From Pseudolactococcus raffinolactis NBRC 100932 (GTDB taxonomy: Bacteria; Bacillota; Bacilli; Lactobacillales; Streptococcaceae): a stretch of DNA of 64,000 nucleotides. Positions 15,603 through 23,626 of this stretch are shown here, in pieces; the first letter of the stretch is position 1; every line of letters begins with the position of its first letter. The notes under the pieces are model-generated. The model ran no database searches. It saw only the letters and a list, made by a program, of their open reading frames with translations, and was not told the DNA's origin. Made by a program: the position numbers and the translations under genes. The DNA lies in contig NZ_BCVN01000007.1 of assembly GCF_001591765.1 (NCBI RefSeq), positions 1-64,000 on the forward strand. The letters run 5' to 3'.

Positions 15603-17066
15603 ATGGAAAATGTATTCAATGCTATTTTGGTCGTGTGGGATTTCTTTGCTAAGAATATTCTGACACAGCCAGCCTATTTCATAGGTGTTATCGTTTTAGT
15701 TGGTTACTTACTTTTGAAGAAACCATGGTATGAGTGTCTGGCAGGCTTTCTAAAAGCAACGGTTGGTTACTTTATCTTATCTGTCGGTTCAGGTGGCTTG
15801 GTTAATAACTTTAGACCGATTTTAGCAGGTCTAAAGGATCGTTTCAATCTGGATGCCACTGTTATCGACCCTTACTTTGGTCAAAATGCAATCGATACAG
15901 GGATTATGGCAACATTTGGCCGGACCTTTGGTGATGTCATGGTGTTACTCCTCATCGCTTTCATCGCTAATATCGCCTTGGTTCGCTTTCAAAAATATAC
16001 AAAAATGCGGGCAGTTTTCACAACAGGGAATGTTCAGGTCCAACAAGCCGCAACAGCTTTCTGGCTCATCTTGTTTTGTTTTCCGAGTTTGGGACGGATT
16101 CAGATTCTTGCCGTCATGGGCTTAATTCTAGGTCTTTATTGGGCGGTTAGCACCAATTTGACGGTTGGCTATACCCAAGAATTGACAGAAGGTGCAGGAT
16201 TCGCGGTGGCTCACCAACAAGGATTTGGGATTGCTATCGTCTCTGCAATTGCTGAGAAGTTCAAATCTAAGAAATCGAAGAAAATTGAGGATATCGAGTT
16301 ACCTGGTTTCTTATCTATCTTCAATGAAAATATGGTGGCAACAGCGATTCTGATGCTCTTCTTCTTTGGAATCATCATGACTGTTTTAGGGAAAGATTAC
16401 TTCGTTACAAATGAATTCATCCCATCGACACAAAACTTCTTCTTCTATATCATGACAACATCACTACAATTTGCGGTTAATCTGGCAATTTTACAACTTG
16501 GTGTTCGGACCTTCGTTTCAGAATTGACAGAAAGTTTTACAGGGATTTCAAATACTTTACTCCCTGGTGCTGTACCGGGTATAGACGTTGCGGCAATATT
16601 TGCATTTGGTTCACCAAATGCTGTCACACTTGGTTTTCTTTTCGGAGCTTTGGGACAATTTTTGATGATTGGTCTTTTGATTTTAGTCAAATCACCAGTT
16701 GTCATCATTGCAGGCTTCATACCGCTTTTCTTCGATAATGCAGCCTTTGCTGTTTATGCCAATAATCGAGGTGGGATAAAGGCAGCTTGTATCCTACCAT
16801 TTCTTTCAGGAATTATCCAGGTTGGCGGTTCGGCCTTAATCGCGTCATGGGTTGGTTTATCTAAATTTGGTGGTTACATTGGGATGTTTGACTGGGCGAC
16901 GATTTGGCCAGGTTTCACCATCGTGATGAAATTACTGGGTTATGTTGGCATTGCCGTCGTTGTTCTTATCTTAGTCGTTATTCCGCAACTACAATATCGC
17001 AGAGATCCAGAAGGTTACTTCTTGGTCGTTGAAGATTATGATGCTTATGCTGAACGCAAAGCATAA
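15603..17066 (+). CDS. ulaA: PTS ascorbate IIC permease
   Basis: A 487-residue membrane permease of the UlaA (PTS-EIIC SgaT) family, with 10-11 hydrophobic segments and the conserved YFILSVGSGGLVNNFRPILAGL and PGIDVAAIFAFGSPNAVTLGFLFG stretches. It carries L-ascorbate across the membrane with phosphorylation. The frame is intact. AGGGGAAAG precedes the ATG. It is followed 15 bp later by IIB. Confidence 0.93.
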   Translation: MENVFNAILVVWDFFAKNILTQPAYFIGVIVLVGYLLLKKPWYECLAGFLKATVGYFILSVGSGGLVNNFRPILAGLKDRFNLDATVIDPYFGQNAIDTGIMATFGRTFGDVMVLLLIAFIANIALVRFQKYTKMRAVFTTGNVQVQQAATAFWLILFCFPSLGRIQILAVMGLILGLYWAVSTNLTVGYTQELTEGAGFAVAHQQGFGIAIVSAIAEKFKSKKSKKIEDIELPGFLSIFNENMVATAILMLFFFGIIMTVLGKDYFVTNEFIPSTQNFFFYIMTTSLQFAVNLAILQLGVRTFVSELTESFTGISNTLLPGAVPGIDVAAIFAFGSPNAVTLGFLFGALGQFLMIGLLILVKSPVVIIAGFIPLFFDNAAFAVYANNRGGIKAACILPFLSGIIQVGGSALIASWVGLSKFGGYIGMFDWATIWPGFTIVMKLLGYVGIAVVVLILVVIPQLQYRRDPEGYFLVVEDYDAYAERKA

Positions 17067-17081
17067 AATGGAGGTATCAAA

Positions 17082-17381
17082 ATGAGAGTACTCGTATCAT
17101 GTGCCAATGGTTCAGGCACCAGTTTAATTATGAAACGCAGCGTTGAAAAAGCCATGAAAACACTAGGGATTAAAATTACCAACATTCATCACTGCTCTAT
17201 TTCCGAAGGGAAAGGACAGGCAGGAAATTATGATGTTGTTTTCACCCCTCTGAATTTCGTTGAGATGTTTAACGGTGCTAAAGCAAAAGGCGTGACGGTT
17301 GTTGGTGTTAAAAATGTCATGAGCGCCAAAGAAATCCAAGAACGGATTGAAACAGAAACCGACTTAATTAGTCGTGGCTAG
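17082..17381 (+). CDS. ulaB: PTS ascorbate IIB component
   Basis: A 99-residue IIB protein of the SgaB/UlaB family. The phosphocysteine P-loop CANGSGTSLIMK (Cys7) is intact and length is normal. It would receive phosphate from IIA and pass it to ascorbate bound in UlaA. A strong GGAGG lies upstream. Confidence 0.93.
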   Translation: MRVLVSCANGSGTSLIMKRSVEKAMKTLGIKITNIHHCSISEGKGQAGNYDVVFTPLNFVEMFNGAKAKGVTVVGVKNVMSAKEIQERIETETDLISRG

Positions 17382-17390
17382 GAGGCTAGG

Positions 17391-18032
17391 ATGGCAAGAC
17401 CAAATCTACAAGTTGCCTTGGATCATTCTGATTTGCCAAGTGCGATTAAAGATGTCAAAAATGTTGGTGATATCGTGGATATCATTGAAGTCGGTACGAT
17501 TTTACTCCTTCAGGCAGGAGATCAGGCCGTTAAATGTATTCGTGCCATGTATCCAGATAAGAAAATTGTTGCGGATACAAAGTGTGCAGACGCTGGTGGG
17601 ACACTAGCTGAAAATGTGCAAAAAGCTGGTGCTGATTGGACAACGGTCATCTGTTGTGCGACGATTCCAACCATGAAAGCAGCTGCTGAAAAAATAGAAG
17701 AAGTTCAAGTTGAGCTTTATGGCGATTGAACTTATGAGCAGGCCCAACTATGGTTAGATGCGGGGATTTCTCAAGCTATCTATCATCAAAGTCGCGATGC
17801 GCTCCTTGCAGGTGAAACTTGGGGAGAGAAGGATTTGACCAAAGTGCAAATACTCATCGATATGGGTTTTCGGGTGTCTGTCACAGGTGGCTTAGATGTT
17901 GAAACTTTGAAACTATTTAAAGGCATGTCTGTCTACACCTTTATCACAGGTCGAGGGATTACGGCGGCTGGAAATCCGTCACAAGCTGCAACTGACTTCC
18001 TAGATGAAATAAAACGTATTTGGGGGGATTAA
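17391..18032 (+). pseudogene. ulaD: 3-keto-L-gulonate-6-phosphate decarboxylase, interrupted by one TGA
   Basis: The frame encodes the whole UlaD (OMP decarboxylase-like barrel) but codon 113 (17727-17729) is TGA. Sequence on either side runs on in the same frame: VELYGD-stop-TYEQAQLWLDAG before, and MGFRVSVTGGLDVETLKLFKG after. UlaD family members have Trp at this place (GDWTYEQAQ), so TGG to TGA is the simplest cause. The DTKCAD metal/catalytic motif lies in the first part. Without suppression only a 112-residue N-terminal half is made. The enzyme would decarboxylate 3-keto-L-gulonate-6-P to L-xylulose-5-P. Confidence 0.9.
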
Positions 18033-18033
18033 G

Positions 18034-18882
18034 ATGCTAGGAATTTACGAAAAAGCGCTTCCCAAGGATATTTCTTGGTTTGAGCGTTTGACTCTGGCGA
18101 AAGAGCTTGGTTTTGATTTTGTTGAGATGTCGGTAGATGAAACAGATGAGCGAATTGCACGATTGGATTGGACAAAGGCTGAACGTAAGGCTATTCGTGA
18201 TGCGATTTTTGAGTTGGACATGCCGATTTTGTCGATGTGTTTATCAGCACATCGTCGCTATTCATTAGGCTCTGCTGATCCAGACAAACAGGAAATCGCA
18301 TTGGCATTAATGACAAAAGCGGTTGATTTAGCAAGTGATTTAGGAATTCGCTCGATTCAACTGGCAGGCTATGACGTTTATTATGAACCTAAAACAACAA
18401 TGAGTCGCAATGCCTTTATCGAAAATCTTCAGAAATGTGTGACTATTGCTGCCAATAAATCAGTTGTCTTATCCATTGAGATTATGGACGATCCTTTCAT
18501 TAACTCAATCTCTAAGTTCCTGGAGATTAAAGCACAAATTCCGTCACCTTATCTGCAAGTTTACCCAGACCTTGGCAATTTATCCGCATGGCCTGAAAAT
18601 CTAGTAGGTTATGAATTAGAAAAAGGAATTGCTGCGATTAGTCAAGTCCATTTAAAAGATACGCTTGCGGTGACTTCTGAGTTTGAGGGGAAATTTAAAA
18701 ATGTTGCATTTGGTGCGGGCTGTGTTGATTTTGTAGGCTGTCTAAAAACATTGAAACGGCTAAATTATTCGGGATCCTTTGTCATGGAAATGTGGAGTGA
18801 AACGAGCGAGACACCAGTTGCTGAAATCGAAAAAGCAAAAGGGATTGTTTTACCTTTCTTGAAGGAGGCTGGCTATGCTTGA
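18034..18882 (+). CDS. ulaE: L-xylulose-5-phosphate 3-epimerase
   Basis: A 282-residue TIM-barrel epimerase of the UlaE/SgaU family, converting L-xylulose-5-P to L-ribulose-5-P. Conserved segments include MLGIYEKALPKDISWFERL, LSMCLSAHRRYSLGS, SIQLAGYDVYYEP, SIEIMDDPF, VYPDLGNLSAW, VHLKDT and the C-terminal GSFVMEMW with the catalytic glutamates. The start is 2 bp after the ulaD stop and the end overlaps ulaF by 8 bp, so it sits in one operon. Its frame is intact. Confidence 0.93.
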   Translation: MLGIYEKALPKDISWFERLTLAKELGFDFVEMSVDETDERIARLDWTKAERKAIRDAIFELDMPILSMCLSAHRRYSLGSADPDKQEIALALMTKAVDLASDLGIRSIQLAGYDVYYEPKTTMSRNAFIENLQKCVTIAANKSVVLSIEIMDDPFINSISKFLEIKAQIPSPYLQVYPDLGNLSAWPENLVGYELEKGIAAISQVHLKDTLAVTSEFEGKFKNVAFGAGCVDFVGCLKTLKRLNYSGSFVMEMWSETSETPVAEIEKAKGIVLPFLKEAGYA

Positions 18883-19606
18883 AAATGTAATGGACATTAA
18901 TCCACAAGTATTAAGTGACATGAAATATCGCGTTTGGGAAGCTAACTTAGCGCTGGAAAAAGCTAAACTAGTCGTTCTGACGTGGGGAAATGCGAGTGAG
19001 GTTAATCGTGAATTAGGCATCATCGTCATCAAACCTAGTGGCGTCTCTTATGCTACCATGACGGCTGATCAAATGGTTGTAACGGATTTAGAGGGTAATC
19101 TTTTAGAAGGAGATTCATTGAAGCCATCCTCAGACTTACCGACCCATGTTTATCTTTACAAACATTTTACAGGCATTGATGCCGTCGTCCATACCCATTC
19201 TAAATATGCGGTGATGTGGGCGCAGTCTGGACGAGACATTCCACCTTATGGCACAACGCATGCCGATACTTTTTATGGACCAATTCCATGTACACGACAA
19301 TTGACCCAGACTGAAGTTGAAACGGCTTATGAGCGAGATACTGGCAAGGTGATTGTTGAGCGCTTTGAAAAAGGTCAGATTGATCCACTTGCCGTACCAG
19401 GTGTTTTGACTATTGGTCATGGGCCATTTACCTGGGGTGCAACAGTTGGAAAAGCAGTCGAAAATGCGATTGTTTTGGACGAAGTAGCACATATGGCGAT
19501 GTTTACTGAAATGCTCAATCTTCAACATGATGTGTTACCGAGTTATATGCTGGACAAGCATTACTTTAGAAAACATGGGCCCAATGCTTACTATGGCCAA
19601 GGTTAA
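18875..19606 (+). CDS. ulaF: L-ribulose-5-phosphate 4-epimerase
   Basis: A 243-residue class II aldolase-like epimerase (UlaF/AraD), turning L-ribulose-5-P into D-xylulose-5-P for the pentose phosphate pathway. Zinc ligands are visible in VVHTHSKYAVMWA, and LTWGNASEV and IKPSGVSY are the usual phosphate-binding stretches. The start at 18875 has AAGGAGG at good spacing; a second ATG at 18890 lacks one. The gene is intact. Confidence 0.93.
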   Translation: MLENVMDINPQVLSDMKYRVWEANLALEKAKLVVLTWGNASEVNRELGIIVIKPSGVSYATMTADQMVVTDLEGNLLEGDSLKPSSDLPTHVYLYKHFTGIDAVVHTHSKYAVMWAQSGRDIPPYGTTHADTFYGPIPCTRQLTQTEVETAYERDTGKVIVERFEKGQIDPLAVPGVLTIGHGPFTWGATVGKAVENAIVLDEVAHMAMFTEMLNLQHDVLPSYMLDKHYFRKHGPNAYYGQG

Positions 19607-19615
19607 AGTGAAATG

Positions 19616-19650
19616 GTGTGGCAAAGCTAAAACTTTGTTACACTATTTTA
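19616..19650 (+). terminator. Stem-loop between ulaF and the transketolase gene
   Basis: GTGTGGCAAAG pairs with CTTTGTTACAC (two GU pairs) with loop CTAAAA and an interrupted T tract. It may be a partial terminator that lowers tkt expression. Confidence 0.5.
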
Positions 19651-19668
19651 TTAAAAATGGAGAGATGA

Positions 19669-21663
19669 ATGTTTGATAAAATAGATGAATTAGGTGTTAA
19701 TACGATTCGTACGCTGTCAATGGATATGATCCAAGCAGCAAATTCTGGTCATCCAGGGTTACCCATGGGGGCAGCACCAATGGCTTATGTCCTGTGGACA
19801 AAATTTCTAAAAATAAATCCTATGACTTCACGAAAATGGGTAGATCGCGATCGCTTTGTCTTGTCCGCAGGACATGGTTCAGCACTCTTATATAGCCTGC
19901 TCCATCTTGCAAATTATCAGGTATCACTAGGCGATCTAAAAAACTTTCGGCAATGGCAGTCACGAACGCCCGGTCATCCAGAGGTCGGTTACACAGATGG
20001 CGTTGAGGCGACAACGGGGCCATTGGGTCAGGGAATCGCGAACGCTGTCGGAATGGCAATGGCAGAAGCGCATCTCGCTGCTCGTTTTAATCAGCCTGAT
20101 TTTCCGATGATAGATCACCATACCTATGCCTTGTGTGGCGATGGGGACTTGATGGAGGGTGTTTCAGCTGAGGCGGCGTCACTTGCGGGACATCTTAAAC
20201 TAGGTAAATTGATCGTGCTCTATGATGCCAACGACATTTCTTTGGACGGCCCTACCTCGATGGCTTTTACTGAAAATGTTGGTGAACGATTTGAAGCTTA
20301 TGGCTGGCAACATATTCTTGTCGAGGATGGTAATGATTTAACAGCCATTGCCTCGGCGATTGAACAGGCGAAGTTGATAACTGATAGACCGACGTTAATT
20401 GAAGTGAAGACGATTATCGGTTTTGGAGCAGATAAACAAGGGACTTCAGCAGTTCATGGTGCGCCTTTAGGTGTAGCCGGTGTCAAAGCTGCCAAAGAAA
20501 ATCTAGGTTGGCAAGAAGCTGATTTTACTGTACCAGGAGTAGTACAGAAGCGCTTCAAGATAACTATAAATGATGCGGGTCGTGAAAAAGAGGCGAGTTG
20601 GCAACAGTTATTTACTGATTATCGGGTGGAGTATCCAGAGTTGGCACAAGCACTTTTAGCCACTTTTGAAGGCAATCTGCCTGAAAAATGGTCGCAGGAC
20701 ATGCCAACTTTCGAGCTAGGAAGTGCTGTAGCTAGCCGTGTCTCATCGCAAGAAATGATTCAGAAGTTATCAGCGAACATCCCTTTTTTCTGGGGTGGTT
20801 CAGCGGATCTCTCCGCTTCAAATAACACCATGGTTAAGGCTGAGCAAGCTTTTCAAGCTGATCATTATAGAGGTAGAAATATCTGGTTTGGCGTGCGTGA
20901 ATTTGCTATGGGTGCCATTATCAACGGTATTGCCTTACATGGCGGGACGAAAGTATATGGTGGGACATTCTTTGTTTTTTCAAATTACCTTTTACCCGCA
21001 ATTCGGATGGCAGCGATTCAACATTTACCTGTGACCTATGTCTTTACACACGACTCGATTGCTGTTGGTGAAGATGGGGCAACGCATGAACCGATAGAAC
21101 AGTTGACAAGTTTGTGAGCGATGCCAAATCTAGTGACCCTACGTCCTGCTGATGGCAATGAAGTGGTAGCAGCTTGGAAATTTGCGGTATCAGCGACAGA
21201 TCGACCAACAGCGCTTATATTGACAAGGCAAAACCTTCCTGTTATTGCTGGAACAGAAGCGCTAGCACCTGAAAATCTAGAGCGCGGTGCCTATGTCCTA
21301 TCAAAAGGCTATAGAGAAGACTTGGATGGTATCCTCATCGCGACAGGTTCGGAAGTAAAGTTAGCGATAGATGCACAAGCTATTTTAGCTGAGCAAGGAT
21401 TCAGTGTGACTGTCGTTTCCATGCCAAGCCTTGAACTATTTGATGTCCAAGATACGACTTATCAAGAAAGTGTGTTACCAAGAGCGACGACCAAACGCCT
21501 AGCGATTGAAGCTGGAAGTAGTTTTGGATGGGCAAAATATGTTGGCTCAGAAGGTGCTATGATTACAGCAGATGATTTTGGAGCTTCCGCACCTGCTGAA
21601 CGTATCTTTGAAGCTTTGGGCTTTACGGTTGACAATGTAGTTGGAACGTTTAAGGCTTTGTGA
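19669..21663 (+). pseudogene. tkt: Transketolase, interrupted by one TGA
   Basis: A full-length transketolase frame of 664 codons apart from a TGA at 21118-21120. The N-terminal part has the thiamine diphosphate motif ([15 protein letters not shown], then NDISLDGPT) and ends at [10 protein letters not shown]; after the stop the frame goes on AMPNLVTLRPADGNE. Transketolases read SLRAxPN here, so an Arg codon CGA to TGA fits. The stop removes the C-terminal domain and part of the pyrimidine-binding domain. It is the last gene of the ula operon, where it would feed D-xylulose-5-P onward. A housekeeping transketolase probably exists elsewhere. Confidence 0.9.
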
Positions 21664-21681
21664 ATTTGATAGACTGAATTG

Positions 21682-21707
21682 ACGAGTGGGGAACTACTCG
21701 TTTTTTT
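21682..21707 (+). terminator. Terminator of the ula operon
   Basis: ACGAGT pairs with ACTCGT across an 8-9 nt loop and is followed by seven T residues. Confidence 0.75.
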
Positions 21708-21717
21708 GTTCTGAGTT

Positions 21718-21811
21718 TCGAATTAATTTGAATGAAGTAAATAAAATTCATTTACTTTCGAATTAATTTGATTTATGATAGAGATGTAAGATGAAAATCG
21801 AATTAATTTGA
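21718..21811. repeat. Three 14-bp imperfect palindromes at an exact 40-bp period, around a promoter
   Basis: TCGAATTAATTTGA begins at 21718, 21758 and 21798. Each copy is a near-palindrome (TC-n-AATTAATT-n-GA). A promoter fits between them: -35 TTTACT (21751-21756), 17-bp spacer containing copy 2, -10 TATGAT (21774-21779). Copy 1 is upstream and copy 3 is just before the Shine-Dalgarno AAAGAGG. An extra inverted repeat AAGTAAAT/ATTTACTT lies between copies 1 and 2. This is the layout of a repressor operator; the cognate protein is not known. Confidence 0.75.
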
Positions 21812-21822
21812 AAGAGGTTGTC

Positions 21823-23007
21823 ATGATAAGAAGAGAGACATGTCTATCTGATTTAGAACGTTTAAAAGATAAACGATTTATCAAAGTTTTGACAGGCGTG
21901 CGACGGAGCGGGGAATCAACGCTTTTAGCCTTATTTCAAGAACAGCTAATCACCGATTAGGTTAGTCAAACTCAAATTCAATCCTATAATTTTGAAGATT
22001 TGGCACTAGCTGATTATCTGGACTATTGAAAGCTGTATGAAAAAATTACGGATAACTTGCAAGCAGATCAGATGAACTATATTTTCTTGGATGAGATCCA
22101 GATGGTACCTGAGTTTGAGCGCGTATTAGATAGCTTATTTATCAAAGAAAATGTTGATTTATACGTGACAGGTTCTAACGCTTAAATGCTATCAGGTGAA
22201 CTTGCGACTCTGCTTTCTGGACGTTATGTCGAGTTGAAAGTTTATCCCTTATCTTTTGTAGAATTTTTCAGCGCTCTGGGCGGTGATAAAGCGACCGTGT
22301 TTCAGCGCTATCTCGAATTTGGTGGCTTTCCTTATGCAACAGAAATTCCAGATGAGTTGACCTATCGAGATTACATTTCAGGTATCGTCAATACTGTCTT
22401 GATCAAGGATGTTTTGCAGAGAAAACAGCGCAGTGATGCAACATTGGTTGAACAATTAGCCAAATATTTGACGGATAGTTCAGGTAGTCTAGTGACGATA
22501 AAGAAAATAGCAGATACCCTGACATCAATGGGACAAAAGACGACAAGTGACACCGTTTCAACATATTTATCTGGCTTTCAAGAAGCCTATCTCTTTTTTA
22601 GAGCAGACCGCTATGATATCGCGGGTAAAAAATACCTGTCGATCAATTCAAAATACTATCCTGTCGACCAGTCTCTAAGAAAAGTTCTTTTGGGCAATAA
22701 ACGCCCGAATTTTGGACATCGCTTAGAAGGTGTTGTTTATCTGGAGTTGTTGCGAAGAGGCTATCAAGTCTTTATTGGCAATATAGGAGAATTTAAGATT
22801 GATTTTGTGGCACAAAAAAATGGGGTCACCGAATATTATCAAGTGTCACTCACTGTTGAAGATGACAGGACTTATCAAAGAGAAGTTCGCCCATTTCAAA
22901 GTATTCAAGATAACTACCGAAAAATTTTACTAACCATGGACAATGGGCGTTACAATCAAGAAGGGATAGAACAACTCAATATCATAGATTGGTTATTAGC
23001 CAGATAA
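21823..23007 (+). pseudogene. AAA ATPase with DUF4143 domain, three in-frame stops and altered Walker A
   Basis: A 394-codon frame from ATG 21823 encodes a known type of AAA ATPase with a C-terminal DUF4143 nuclease-like domain. Stops occur at codon 46 (TAG, 21958), codon 69 (TGA, 22027) and codon 121 (TAA, 22183). The Walker A site reads GVRRSGEST instead of GVRRSGKST. Walker B (YIFLDEIQ) and the whole C-terminal part from LSGELATLLSGRY onward are uninterrupted. The gene is therefore long inactive as an ATPase, although a 273-residue C-terminal ORF remains from 22186. The upstream operator has stayed intact. Confidence 0.9.
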
Positions 23008-23098
23008 AATTAAAATAAAGGCAATCAAAAGTTTAAGATACATCATAAAGAAGTCGTGATATAACACGAAAAATGTTATAAATTGATTATTCCAAAAT

Positions 23099-23118
23099 GA
23101 GCAGAGATGCTCTTTTTT
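23099..23118 (+). terminator. Terminator before the antitoxin gene
   Basis: GAGCA-GAGA-TGCTC followed by six T. A 7-bp hairpin TATAACA/TGTTATA lies about 40 bp upstream. The rest of 23008-23190 has no gene. Confidence 0.75.
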
Positions 23119-23190
23119 GATATTCTTAAGATTGTAGAAAGTTAAAAGGTATAAATTGACCATGTTTATCATAGCATAAGAGGTGAGGTC

Positions 23191-23415
23191 ATGCTAACAT
23201 CACCTAAAATTAGTAGATTAGGAAATTCAGTAGGTATGAGACTTGATCCGATGCTATTAGAATTTCTTGATGTAACAGTTGGTGGGGAAATCGATGTGAT
23301 GCAGGATGAAAAATCGCGTGCTCTCGTCATCAAAAAACATATGATAACACCAGAAAGTTTAGCTGATTTATTAGATGGATGGGATGGTGACTTTGAAACA
23401 CATGTTGCCACTTGA
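23191..23415 (+). CDS. MazE/AbrB-type antitoxin without an evident toxin
   Basis: A 74-residue protein with an N-terminal SpoVT-AbrB DNA-binding fold (SPKISRLGNSVGMRLDPMLL, then GGEIDVMQDEKSRALVIKK) and an acidic C-terminal tail (LADLLDGWDGDFE), as in MazE antitoxins. GAGGTGAGG precedes the ATG. A MazF/PemK toxin would be expected directly after it. The following 210 bp contain no such ORF, only a short frame ending KGRVTKETTKKN that might be debris. It is an orphan antitoxin or a remnant of a module. Confidence 0.8.
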   Translation: MLTSPKISRLGNSVGMRLDPMLLEFLDVTVGGEIDVMQDEKSRALVIKKHMITPESLADLLDGWDGDFETHVAT

Positions 23416-23512
23416 AAGTATATGGCATACCAGTCATTATGTCTGGGGCATGGTCTAAAGGACGTGTAACAAAAGAGACAACCAAGAAAAACTAAAGCAA
23501 TATTTCATTTTC

Positions 23513-23521
23513 TGTTATAAT
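23513..23521 (+). promoter_or_regulatory. Extended -10 promoter of polC
   Basis: TGT-TATAAT, with a leader of about 100 nt before the polC ATG. Confidence 0.6.
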
Positions 23522-23626
23522 AGGACTATACGATTTCAAGAGAGATATATCTGATAGACTCAAGGAATTTATCAGTCATCTTCAGAATTTGAAAATGACA
23601 ATGAAAAGAATTAAGAAAGAAGTGCA

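Noticed and set aside
16445-16720. Antisense frame within ulaA
   Set aside because: Shadow of the Gly/Ala/Phe-rich permease coding sequence; no start signal.
22186-23007. Calling the 273-codon C-terminal half of the ATPase a complete gene
   Set aside because: The upstream 121 codons align in the same frame with clear ATPase motifs and three stops, so it is the tail of a pseudogene.
23416-23492. Short frame after the antitoxin (KGRVTKETTKKN end) as a toxin
   Set aside because: Fewer than 30 residues, no start or ribosome-binding site and no MazF/PemK motif.
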